Of a DNA stretch of 64,000 nt, positions 49,773 to 58,113 are shown piece by piece. The notes under the pieces are model-generated. The model searched no databases. It was not told the origin of the DNA and was given only the letters and a program-made list of their open reading frames with translations. The position numbers and the translations under genes were made by a program. Origin of the DNA: Limnobacter olei. Lineage in GTDB: Bacteria; Pseudomonadota; Gammaproteobacteria; Burkholderiales; Burkholderiaceae_B. Numbering within the stretch: the first letter of the stretch is position 1; every line of letters begins with the position of its first letter. The DNA is taken from NCBI RefSeq assembly GCF_029087225.1, contig NZ_JARFJD010000017.1:1-64000 (forward strand), written 5' to 3'.

Positions 49773-49785
49773 TTGAGAGCCGGGT

Positions 49786-50298
49786 TTAGGCCAGCGTGGC
49801 ACCAAGGCTTGAATGCTGAGTGCGTGGTGCAAACACCATTGCATGAATGGTTTTGACTAGATTGGTCATTGTTTCTGCGGTGTCTTTGCGTAAAAACCGG
49901 GCTGGCTGTAAAGCATCTGAACGGTGCTCTGCAAGGCTTTCGGCGAGCTCTAGGCTTTCCAGATTACAAGACATATAAGACACTGGCACAGCATGCACAT
50001 ACCTGCTGTAGAACACCAGAATGTCTCGCAAATCGTCGTGTGCATTGTCGGGAAAATGGAGATCGGACAATACGGCAGATGGCAAAGGCCGCAAGCCCCG
50101 TTCGGCTTGATTGAATGCTGCACGGATATCACCGAAGCGCTCAAACACCGTCAGCGAAATAGACAGATAAGTCACCTTGGCAATTTCTTCAATGGCCTCT
50201 TCCACCACAAGCCGGTAGAAAGGTGAATCTTCAGCAACCCAGACTTCCAGTGGTTTTGATTCCGACTCACTCACGACATTCACCTGGCCAAACGGCAT
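49786..50298 (-). CDS. Stand-alone divergent receiver-domain protein
   Basis: A 170-residue protein with a receiver fold: Glu23/Asp24 ('VWVAEDSPFYR'), Asp79 ('AVLSDLHFPD') as phospho-acceptor, Ser108 or Ser110 in the Thr/Ser position, and Lys138 ('RFLRKDT'). The spacing between the first Asp and Asp79 is longer than usual because of an insert at about 40-75. No output domain is present, only a short tail. It is convergent with the GAF/PAS gene (14 bp between stops) and divergent from the NarL-type regulator. Confidence 0.8.
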   Translation of the reverse strand: MPFGQVNVVSESESKPLEVWVAEDSPFYRLVVEEAIEEIAKVTYLSISLTVFERFGDIRAAFNQAERGLRPLPSAVLSDLHFPDNAHDDLRDILVFYSRYVHAVPVSYMSCNLESLELAESLAEHRSDALQPARFLRKDTAETMTNLVKTIHAMVFAPRTQHSSLGATLA

Positions 50299-50357
50299 CT
50301 AAACTCAATACCCATAGGTTAGTGGATGACAGGTTGACCACCATCAACACAAAGAGA

Positions 50358-50366
50358 CCCCCCCCC
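50358..50366. repeat. Run of nine C in a divergent promoter region
   Basis: Nine consecutive C bases lie 60 bp upstream of the minus-strand receiver gene and about 155 bp upstream of the plus-strand regulator. Nearby are a 9-bp direct repeat (caaatgaag at 50403-50411 and 50420-50428) and an 11-bp palindrome (cggta a taccg, 50473-50483). These could be regulator sites; the rest of 50299-50520 holds no gene. Confidence 0.6.
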
Positions 50367-50520
50367 TATTTGAGGGAGAAATCATTCTGTACCCGCACGC
50401 TTCAAATGAAGCCATCCTCCAAATGAAGGGGCATCGCTTCGAGGGTTCACACGTAACATCATTCAAACATATCGGTAATACCGGTTTTTATTTTTGGCAA
50501 ACAAATTGGGAGGTTGCCGA

Positions 50521-51195
50521 ATGAACCCCAACGCTGTACTTTTGATTGAAGATCATCCACTGGTGTCCATGATGCTGGCCGACATGCTCACCGAGCACGC
50601 CCCGGACCTGAGTGTGCTCAAGGTGCCCACCATCCAGGCCAGTGAACAGCACATTCACGAAAATCCGCGCCTCGTCATTTTTGATTTGAACTTGCCCGAC
50701 TGCGAGGGCGTCGCCTCTGCCAGACGCGTGCGCAACCTGTTCCCTTTCTCGCAACTGCTGGCATTTACTGGCACCACACACGACGACATCCTCCAGGAAC
50801 TGGACGAAATGGAAATTCCGTGTGTGCGAAAATCTGCTGATTACCATGAACTGTTGGATGCAGTCATGAAAGGGTTGATGGCCACAGGCGTGAGCTGCCA
50901 GGAAGGAATGAGTGCGGACAAAATGAAGTCCAAAAACGAGTTTCAATCCAACATCATTGCGCCAGGCTCCAAAAAACCGCTGACTTGGCGACAAGTTGAA
51001 ATCATGCGTCGCATTGCTGTGGGAATGACCGCAAAAGAGGCTGCCCGCGACATGAACTTGAGTCCTGAGACTGTTCGTGCCCACATGCGTGAAGTCCTTG
51101 TTAGACTAGGCGCTCAGAATCGAGCCCATGCAGTGTCTATTTTCACCAAGGCAGAACGACAATCGCGGTTACTTGAAGAAGCGCAAAGTCACTGA
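50521..51195 (+). CDS. NarL/LuxR-type response regulator (copy 1)
   Basis: A 224-residue regulator. The receiver has Glu10/Asp11, Asp55 ('VIFDLNLPDCEG'), Thr83 and Lys104. The C-terminal LuxR helix-turn-helix (about 155-215) reads 'LTWRQVEIMRRIAVGMTAKEAARDM' with 'LSPETVRAHMREVLVRLG'. ATG 50521 has GGGAGG 7 bases upstream. It lies 36 bp before the hybrid kinase gene, its likely phospho-donor. It is a close paralogue of the regulator at 55448-56104. Confidence 0.93.
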   Translation: MNPNAVLLIEDHPLVSMMLADMLTEHAPDLSVLKVPTIQASEQHIHENPRLVIFDLNLPDCEGVASARRVRNLFPFSQLLAFTGTTHDDILQELDEMEIPCVRKSADYHELLDAVMKGLMATGVSCQEGMSADKMKSKNEFQSNIIAPGSKKPLTWRQVEIMRRIAVGMTAKEAARDMNLSPETVRAHMREVLVRLGAQNRAHAVSIFTKAERQSRLLEEAQSH

Positions 51196-51231
51196 ACCTG
51201 GGCCGAACAATACCAATAACAAGGCTGGCCC

Positions 51232-54228
51232 ATGAAACTGACCCTGCTGATTCGAATATTTGGCTTACTCATTCTGGTGTTCTCGGTATTCGGCATCGGT
51301 GTGAAGAGTATTTCGATTCACCAGCAAACAGTTCAGGAAGATTATTATCAGGCCTGGGCTTCCGACGAAGCCATTTTGACCCGCACGCTCGCCGAGTTTG
51401 AAGCCATGCGCAAGCTGGTGCTACTTTACGCAGCCAGCCGCAACCCGGAGTACATCAACCACTATCTTGACATTGTTGGGCTGCACAACGGCAGCCGTAT
51501 TTACACCACCGAAGTCGACGCAGACTACTGGGTCGATGTCATCACAGGTCAAAACAAAGATTCTGCCGTGTCTTGGGGTATCGGGCAAAACCTCAGTGAA
51601 AGGCTTTATTCGCTGAGATTTATCGCTGAAAACGAGCCTGCCATTGAGCGAATCCTCGACCTGCGCCATCAACTTGAGAAAAATGAACTCAGCGCGTTTG
51701 CCAGCGGTATTACCCGCTTCGTTGAGAAACGGGAGGGCGAATACTTGTCACCGCCCGAAGTCAAAGAAACATTCGGTGTGTTGTTCGACCGTGAACACAT
51801 TGAACTAACCAATGCACTGTCTGCAGAATTGTCCTCCTTCATTGCGCGTGAAAAAAGCCGCTACCTCGGTTTGATTGACGCCTCTCGCAAGGAACTCACC
51901 TACAGCGTTTATCTTGATGTGGTGTTCACCCTGCTCTTTTTGTTGGGCTTGTTCATCGGTTTGGTGTCCATCAAGAAAAAGGTGATCGACCCTATTAATT
52001 CGCTGTACAACGCCAGTGAAGAAATCATGAAGGGCGATTACACCGTGCGTGTAAACAACCGCACAGGCTCGCATGAAATCAACCTGCTGATTCGCGCGTT
52101 CAATCGCATGATTCGTTCATTCCAGCGCGACCTGGAAAAAAGCGAACGCGTGAAACAAGCGCTTGAAGAGGTCAGCCTGGCCAACGTGGAGAAAGAACGG
52201 GCAAAGAACGAATCACGAATCAAGAGCTCATTTCTGGCCAATATGAGTCATGAAATTCGCACCCCCATGAATGCGATTCTCGGCATGACAGCACTCACGC
52301 TGAAAACCGATTTGAACGAAAAGCAGAAAGACTACCTGACCAAAATTCAATTGTCAGGCGACAATCTGCTTCACTTGCTCAACAGCATTCTGGACTTGTC
52401 AAAAATTGAATCCGACATGTTCAAGCTGGAGCAGCGTCCATTTCGCCTTGACGATGTGCTGGAAGAAGTATTTGGCACCTTAGGCAACTCAGCGCTGGAT
52501 AAAAACATTCGCCTGCTGTACACCCTTCAAGGCAAAGGCCTGCAATCAACCCTGAACCGACTGGTTGGCGATTCTTTGCGCGTGGGTCAAATTCTGAAAA
52601 ACCTGATTGGAAACGCCATCAAGTTCACCAGCGAAGGACACATCAACCTCACTGTCAAAGTCCTCAAGCAACTCGACGACCAGGTTACCCTGCAATTCAG
52701 TGTCAGCGACACCGGCATTGGCATGAGCAAAGACCAGTTGCAACGCGTATTCGACAAGTTCACGCAAGCTGATTCGAGCACCACACGGATGTTCGGCGGC
52801 AGCGGCCTGGGGCTCAGCATCGCCAAAGAATTGGTGCACCTGATGGAGGGCGACATTCATGCCCATTCCACACCGGGGCGCGGCTCGGTGTTTTATTTCA
52901 CCTTGAACCTGAAAACACAGGAAGCTGAGGCACCGGCTCGCAATCCAAATTTGTTGCATGGCCCAGACATCAAACGAGCCTATATTTGCTCGCTGGACCA
53001 AAAACTGCACCGCTCGATCTCCAGCATTCTTGACCAGTTCTATGTGCCGCTAGCCGTGCTATCCGCCGAGGAACTAATCACAGATCAACTTCCATTTGAA
53101 GCCAAAGACATTGTATTTATCGACAGCGATATTGCGACCACCTCGCCCGAACTTTTGTCTCTGCTCAAGGCAAATCACCTGAACCAAAACAACAATCTGG
53201 TTTGGCTTTCCAACCGCAACGCAACCGAACTACAACGCATTCACGGCGCAGACCCCAACAACCGGGTGTTGACTACACCCATTTTGCCAGTGCACCTGAT
53301 GAAACTGGCTGAGCGCCAAGTGCAGCAATCTGCACCTGCACCAGCCACAAAAACCACCACTTCACGCAAAGCTGCCAAAACCAGCGAAACACAGGCTGTT
53401 GATAAAACCGAAGCGCGTTCAGCCAAACTGTTAATAGTAGAAGATCACCCTTTGAACATGGAATTGCTGCTGGATTTCCTGAGTCCGAAAAACTACCAGA
53501 TCCGCTGTGCGAAAGACGGTCGCGAAGCAATCCAGATACTTAAAAACACGCCCGAGCCATTTGACTTGATGATTTCAGACCTTGAAATGCCTTTTGTTGA
53601 CGGCTACCAGTTGGCAACCTGGGTTCGGGAAAATGCGGTGCATTGTGTAACCCCGATCATGGCACTTACAGCACACGCCTTCGAGCAAACCCGTGTGCGT
53701 TGCGAAGAACACGGCATTAACGATGTGCTCACCAAACCATTTCACGAGAAAAACCTGTTCGACGCCATCAAGCGCTGCCTGCGCAACAAAGAAGGTGTAT
53801 TGACAGGATTTGAAACCAGGCATGACACACCCCGCATGCCCTTGTCCGAGCATGCCGCCACAGCCACCGAACCAGCCACCAGCCCACGCCATTCTGCAAT
53901 TTTCAAAGTAGACAGTTTTGAGCCCGAGCGAATGGCAAAGTACCTCGGCAAATTTTTACAAACCAGTGAAAACCTGATTGAACGCCTGGAAGATTGCGCA
54001 AAAAACAAGGACATTCAAACCTTCAAACGGGAAATTCACTCCCTGGCGGGCGTACTGGGCATGTTGGGCACAGAGAGTGTCAAACAACAGTTCTCTAGAA
54101 TGGATAAATCACTGGAAGATCCGACCACACAAACCATGGTGATGACAGAAATCAAAGATGTGTGGCCCACCATCGTGGATGAAGCCGAGAAAATTCTGGT
54201 GTTGATTAATCGTTTTGGAAAACATTGA
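51232..54228 (+). CDS. Tripartite hybrid histidine kinase with HPt domain
   Basis: A 998-residue membrane kinase. Helices at about 5-25 and 227-247 bound a roughly 200-residue periplasmic helical region. HAMP follows (248-300), HisKA with His340 ('ANMSHEIRTPMNAIL'), ATPase domain with Asn461 and Gly motifs (493-497, 522-527). A degenerate receiver-like region lies at about 578-695 without a clear phospho-Asp. A true receiver follows at about 733-850 (Asp738, Asp783, Lys835), then an HPt (about 890-998) with His936 in 'EIHSLAGVLGMLG'. This gives a full His-Asp-His relay to the adjacent NarL-type regulator, like BarA/TorS. Confidence 0.93.
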   Translation: MKLTLLIRIFGLLILVFSVFGIGVKSISIHQQTVQEDYYQAWASDEAILTRTLAEFEAMRKLVLLYAASRNPEYINHYLDIVGLHNGSRIYTTEVDADYWVDVITGQNKDSAVSWGIGQNLSERLYSLRFIAENEPAIERILDLRHQLEKNELSAFASGITRFVEKREGEYLSPPEVKETFGVLFDREHIELTNALSAELSSFIAREKSRYLGLIDASRKELTYSVYLDVVFTLLFLLGLFIGLVSIKKKVIDPINSLYNASEEIMKGDYTVRVNNRTGSHEINLLIRAFNRMIRSFQRDLEKSERVKQALEEVSLANVEKERAKNESRIKSSFLANMSHEIRTPMNAILGMTALTLKTDLNEKQKDYLTKIQLSGDNLLHLLNSILDLSKIESDMFKLEQRPFRLDDVLEEVFGTLGNSALDKNIRLLYTLQGKGLQSTLNRLVGDSLRVGQILKNLIGNAIKFTSEGHINLTVKVLKQLDDQVTLQFSVSDTGIGMSKDQLQRVFDKFTQADSSTTRMFGGSGLGLSIAKELVHLMEGDIHAHSTPGRGSVFYFTLNLKTQEAEAPARNPNLLHGPDIKRAYICSLDQKLHRSISSILDQFYVPLAVLSAEELITDQLPFEAKDIVFIDSDIATTSPELLSLLKANHLNQNNNLVWLSNRNATELQRIHGADPNNRVLTTPILPVHLMKLAERQVQQSAPAPATKTTTSRKAAKTSETQAVDKTEARSAKLLIVEDHPLNMELLLDFLSPKNYQIRCAKDGREAIQILKNTPEPFDLMISDLEMPFVDGYQLATWVRENAVHCVTPIMALTAHAFEQTRVRCEEHGINDVLTKPFHEKNLFDAIKRCLRNKEGVLTGFETRHDTPRMPLSEHAATATEPATSPRHSAIFKVDSFEPERMAKYLGKFLQTSENLIERLEDCAKNKDIQTFKREIHSLAGVLGMLGTESVKQQFSRMDKSLEDPTTQTMVMTEIKDVWPTIVDEAEKILVLINRFGKH

Positions 54229-54369
54229 ACAAAGCTGTGCGCAAGTAATTGTGTTCGCACACAGCATGTCTTACACTGAGTTCACAAGATTTAACAAAAT
54301 AAAAAGTTCATAGTATTTGTAGTGTCAAGAACTTACCCAAAGTAGTCAAAGTATTTTCAAGGGTTTGAC

Positions 54370-54822
54370 GTGAAACATTTTTTGCATTCAGTGATTACCA
54401 GCCTCGCGTTGTTGACGATGGTGGGAACCCCCGGCGTGGCTCGCGCCGAAGTGGTGTTGGTGGGTTCCAGCAGCATCCATTTCAATGAAATTTCGAAAAC
54501 AAAACTGCGCGATTTGTACACAGGCCAAAGTCAGGCTGTGGGTGATTCCTCCGTGCTGGTCATTGATCGGGACGATGCGTTTGGTGAACGCAGCCGCTTT
54601 ATTTCAGGCACCCTGGGTTTCACCACTGAGGAATTTCGAACTGTTCAGCGACTTCTGGAATGCATCGGCATCAGCAAAACCCCCACCGTTGCGCGCAACA
54701 GCCAACACATGGTCGACCTACTGACCAACAATCCCAATGCCTTGGGCTACCTTACCCGAAAGGAGTTGCAAGGCAATCCAACCAAGACTAAATTGAAACT
54801 CATCAAGGTACTGGCCGAGTAA
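54370..54822 (+). CDS. Small exported PstS-like binding protein
   Basis: A 150-residue exported protein with signal peptide 1-26 (ending ARAE). The mature part ('SSIHFNEISKTKLRDLYTGQSQAV', 'NNPNALGYLTRKEL'; only the pattern is informative) matches the short PstS/phosphate-binding-like family seen next to signalling genes, about half the size of transport-type PstS. GTG start at 54370 has AAGGG upstream. It follows the hybrid kinase by 141 bp and no transporter is near, so a sensory role is inferred. Confidence 0.82.
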   Translation: MKHFLHSVITSLALLTMVGTPGVARAEVVLVGSSSIHFNEISKTKLRDLYTGQSQAVGDSSVLVIDRDDAFGERSRFISGTLGFTTEEFRTVQRLLECIGISKTPTVARNSQHMVDLLTNNPNALGYLTRKELQGNPTKTKLKLIKVLAE

Positions 54823-54841
54823 CTCGCCAAATAAGCAGAAC

Positions 54842-55441
54842 ATGGACAAGTACAACGTCAATTTTGGATGCAAAAGGCCTTGGTTGAACTTGGGTCTGCT
54901 GTTGACAGCCTTCTTTCTTGCAAACGCCAACGCCTACGCCTTTTGCGCTGGCACCTTGATCAAGGAGATCAAAGCCTTGGCAAGCAAGCCTGAGGTCATT
55001 GAGGCCGTCAAGGCGTCTAATGCCCGTCAACTTGGCAAAGAAAGGATCATGGAACTGGATGAGAGGTGGATCAAACTAAAAGGCCGTTTGCCCGAGGCCG
55101 ATCAAATCATGAACTCAAAAGTTTCAGGTTTACTGGCCGCCGCGATGAACAAACAAAGTTATTTCAAAGAAGCGATTTTGACGGGCAACCAAGGGGAAAC
55201 CGTCGCCATGAATACGGTGACCACCGATTATTGGCAAGGTGATGAAGAAAAATTCACCGCGATTTTTGACACCAACCTGCCTTCCAGAAAACCCGATTCG
55301 CATATTTCCCGCGCCCGCTGGGACGACAGCACCAAAGCCATGATTGCCCAAGTGAGCGTGCCAGTGTACGACGGGGATTACATGATAGGTACCCTCACGG
55401 TAGGCGTGGATCTTAAACGCGTGCCCCACCCCAACCACTGA
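54842..55441 (+). CDS. Exported single-Cache (PDC-type) sensory protein
   Basis: A 199-residue exported protein with signal peptide about 15-32. The rest is one Cache/PDC fold: helical 'ALASKPEVIEAVKASN', then 'ILTGNQGETVAMNTVTTDYW', 'GDEEKF' and the closing strand 'VSVPVYDGDYMIGTLTVGVDL'. Such domains are normally fused to receptors; here it is free in the periplasm. It is 20 bp downstream of the PstS-like gene and probably in one transcript. Likely ligand-binding partner of a nearby receptor (inference). Confidence 0.82.
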   Translation: MDKYNVNFGCKRPWLNLGLLLTAFFLANANAYAFCAGTLIKEIKALASKPEVIEAVKASNARQLGKERIMELDERWIKLKGRLPEADQIMNSKVSGLLAAAMNKQSYFKEAILTGNQGETVAMNTVTTDYWQGDEEKFTAIFDTNLPSRKPDSHISRARWDDSTKAMIAQVSVPVYDGDYMIGTLTVGVDLKRVPHPNH

Positions 55442-55447
55442 CGAAAA

Positions 55448-56104
55448 TTAATCGTTCAGCTTCATTTTCACGCTGCGTTCAGCCTTCAGAAACACGTTCA
55501 CCGCCTGCGCCTTGTTCGATACTTCCAAGCGTTTGAAAATTTCCCGAATGTGTCCACGCACTGTCTCGGGACTAAGCCCAATGCGCTGGGCAACCATTTT
55601 TGCAGACAAACCTTCTGCAGTCATTCTCATGATTTCCACTTGCCGCCAAGTCAACGGTTTTGCACCGGGATAGGCCACAATATTGGATTGGTGTTCGTTG
55701 GCTGGCGCGCTGTCTGATGAACTGCCATTCAAAATGCCGGATTTAAAAAGCACAGACTCAATTTCATGGGCCAAAGCCGACTGGCTGCAGGTTTTCTCCA
55801 CCACCGAATAGCCCGAGTGCGCGGCGCGGGTTTGAATGTCCTCATTGACAAAACCGGTATAAATCAACCCACACACTTTCGGGAACATGGAGTCCAACCA
55901 GTCTATTGTTTCCTGTCCCTTGGAATCGGTCAGGGTAAGATCAAAGATGATCAGGTCCGGTTTTTCAAACAAGTGTTCTCGGGCTTGAACCAAACTGGTT
56001 GCCACGTGAATTTGTGCGTGAGGGGCCATGTCTTTGCAGACGTCCTCGATCACCATCGAAATCAGCGGATGATCTTCGAGCACCAATATTTTTTGATTTT
56101 TCAT
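55448..56104 (-). CDS. NarL/LuxR-type response regulator (copy 2)
   Basis: A 218-residue paralogue of the 50521-51195 regulator, with Glu10/Asp11, Asp55 ('IIFDLTLTDSKG'), Thr83 and Lys104 at identical positions. A linker conserved in both (QSNI...PG.KPLTWRQVEIMR) leads into the LuxR helix-turn-helix with 'LSPETVRGHIREIFKRL'. ATG 56104 matches the start of copy 1; the longer frame upstream is unlike the family. It is convergent with the Cache gene (6 bp between stops). Confidence 0.92.
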   Translation of the reverse strand: MKNQKILVLEDHPLISMVIEDVCKDMAPHAQIHVATSLVQAREHLFEKPDLIIFDLTLTDSKGQETIDWLDSMFPKVCGLIYTGFVNEDIQTRAAHSGYSVVEKTCSQSALAHEIESVLFKSGILNGSSSDSAPANEHQSNIVAYPGAKPLTWRQVEIMRMTAEGLSAKMVAQRIGLSPETVRGHIREIFKRLEVSNKAQAVNVFLKAERSVKMKLND

Positions 56105-56227
56105 TGTTCGCAGGCTAAGTCGGGCACACAGGACCTTAGGGTCTCTTCTTCCACCCCAAGAGTACATGAATTCAGGGGAACAATTAAGCCTGCTTTTTGC
56201 CTTTTTTTACAAAGGGTTCCGCATTTC

Positions 56228-56234
56228 GGGGGGG
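56228..56234. repeat. Run of seven G in a divergent intergenic region
   Basis: Seven consecutive G bases lie 124 bp upstream of regulator copy 2 and 95 bp upstream of the plus-strand gene at 56329. The region 56105-56328 holds no other gene. Confidence 0.5.
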
Positions 56235-56328
56235 CATCAGAAACAAGCATCCTCATTTCACGGAATGGGCAAGAAAATTCAACTCAGTAAGATGGACTCA
56301 TACCGAATCCTTTGCGGAGCAAGCCATC

Positions 56329-56730
56329 ATGACAATTGCACTGGTCCAACATCAGCAACACGACTGTGAACCACTTTACTTTCGCCAGTCCGAGGCGCGA
56401 GTCACCATGGAACTGGACAATGTGGCGCATGGCCTGAACCACTTTGCCCAACAACTGCGCAAAACCGCCTCAGCACAGGCACGCTTCGCCTTGGTGGTCC
56501 AGCTTAAAACCTGGGCACTGAACAAACCAACCCTGCAAACCCTGATGGCGCAGTACCTGGACGAAGTGGAACGCACCCAGCAGGTGGTACATCTGGATCC
56601 GGATAGCCACAACGAATCGATTGAATCGCTGTGCGAGCAGCTGGTGTTTTTGAGTGCCGTGTTTGAGCAGGAATCAGAACTAATCGAACAAATGGCCTTT
56701 GCCGACCCACAACTGGTGTTTTGCGACTAA
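56329..56730 (+). CDS. Unrecognised small helical protein
   Basis: A 133-residue soluble, acidic and helical protein ('MELDNVAHGLNHFAQQLR', 'LQTLMAQYLDEVERTQQVV', 'EQESELIEQMAFADPQLVF'; not contiguous). No family was recognised. ATG 56329 has GGAG 9 bases upstream. It is convergent with mnmE (4 bp between stops) and lies just outside the signalling island, so a link with it is possible but unproven. Confidence 0.65.
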   Translation: MTIALVQHQQHDCEPLYFRQSEARVTMELDNVAHGLNHFAQQLRKTASAQARFALVVQLKTWALNKPTLQTLMAQYLDEVERTQQVVHLDPDSHNESIESLCEQLVFLSAVFEQESELIEQMAFADPQLVFCD

Positions 56731-56733
56731 ACC

Positions 56734-58113
56734 TTATTTGCCGATACAGAACCGGCTGAAAATCAATCCCAGCAAATCATCGGGCAACATACGCCCGGTG
56801 ATTTCTCCCAAAGCATCATGCGCCAGGCGCAACTCTTCAGCGAACAAATCCAGAATCCGATCGTCCTGTTGTGCAAACTCATGTGCAACCGCCAAATGCT
56901 GACCACACACCTTCAAAGCATCAACGTGGCGCTGCCGTGCCATGAAACCATGGTCGGGCGTATGGGCAATGCCCACCTTGGCCAGTATGGCGTCTTTCAA
57001 CTGTTCCAGTCCCAGACCGTTCTTTGCGGATACCGGTAATACATGGCTCGGCAATTGTGGCACCTCAGGCAGCAAATCAACCTTGTTCAACACGGTGATT
57101 GTGGGCAAATGAACAGGCAGTTCAAGGTGGGTATTCAATGCATCCTGGAGGCCCTGAGTTGCGTCTTTCAAAATAAGCAACAAATCGGCTTCTTCCACCG
57201 ACTTTCGGGTTCGCGCTATGCCGATTCTTTCCACCTCATCGGCGGTGTCACGCAAACCTGCCGTGTCAACCAGCACCAAAGGTATGCCGCGAATATTCAG
57301 TTCCTGTTTGATTCGATCACGCGTGGTGCCCGCAATGGCCGACACGATTGCGATTTCCTCACCGGCCAAAGCGTTCAGCAAACTCGACTTGCCCACATTG
57401 GGCTCGCCCACCAGCACAATTTGCAAGCCATCGCGAAACTTCACTCCTTCCTGCGCTGCACCGAGCAACTGTCGATGCGCATTCAAGATATCCGCAAGTT
57501 GACCTTTGGCATCTGCCTTCTCAAGAAATTCGATTTCCTCTTCAGGAAAATCAAGTGTGGCTTCGAGCAGCAAACGCAAATGCACAATTCGGTCGGCCAG
57601 CTCATTGACCTGCTTCGAAAACACACCACTTAACGACGCCGCCGCGGCTTTGGCAGTGGCTGTAGAACCGGCATCGATCAAATCGGCCACCGCTTCGGCC
57701 TGGGCCAGATCAAGCTTGTCGTTTAAAAATGCGCGTTGCGTAAACTCACCTGGCATGGCGTGGCGCAAGGGAATATTCAGCTGCCGGGCCAAGGCCAGAG
57801 CATGCCCCACCACACCTTGCAACACGGCTTGACCACCATGCCCCTGAAACTCAAGCACATTCTCGCCCGTGAATGATGCGGGCGCATTGAACAGCAGGGC
57901 AATGCCTTCATCGATGGCATGCTGGTCAAAATCACGAAGTGTTAAAAGAGTTGCTAAGCGCGGTTTGGGCAACTTGCCACAAAACGCCATGCAAAAAGTC
58001 TGAAAACAGGAAGAAGAAGGAAAAGAAAACCGCACCACCCCCACCCCGCCCTTACCGGGCGCGGTGGCGATGGCCACGATGGGATCACCGTGCAGTGGCT
58101 GGTGCAGACTCAA
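56734..58113 (-). CDS. mnmE: tRNA modification GTPase MnmE
   Basis: A 459-residue GTPase partner of MnmG in U34 modification. The N-terminal tetrahydrofolate-binding part starts 'DPIVAIATAPGKGGVGVVRFS', the G domain has 'GEPNVGKSSLLNALAG' (about 226-241), 'DTAGLRDT' and 'NKVD', and the C-terminus ends CIGK as required for catalysis. Its first 29 bases overlap the end of yidC. Confidence 0.97.
   Translation of the reverse strand: MSLHQPLHGDPIVAIATAPGKGGVGVVRFSFPSSSCFQTFCMAFCGKLPKPRLATLLTLRDFDQHAIDEGIALLFNAPASFTGENVLEFQGHGGQAVLQGVVGHALALARQLNIPLRHAMPGEFTQRAFLNDKLDLAQAEAVADLIDAGSTATAKAAAASLSGVFSKQVNELADRIVHLRLLLEATLDFPEEEIEFLEKADAKGQLADILNAHRQLLGAAQEGVKFRDGLQIVLVGEPNVGKSSLLNALAGEEIAIVSAIAGTTRDRIKQELNIRGIPLVLVDTAGLRDTADEVERIGIARTRKSVEEADLLLILKDATQGLQDALNTHLELPVHLPTITVLNKVDLLPEVPQLPSHVLPVSAKNGLGLEQLKDAILAKVGIAHTPDHGFMARQRHVDALKVCGQHLAVAHEFAQQDDRILDLFAEELRLAHDALGEITGRMLPDDLLGLIFSRFCIGK

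Noticed and set aside
56000-56025. CACGTG in regulator copy 2 as a parS site
   Set aside because: Too many mismatches in both arms and it lies in coding sequence.
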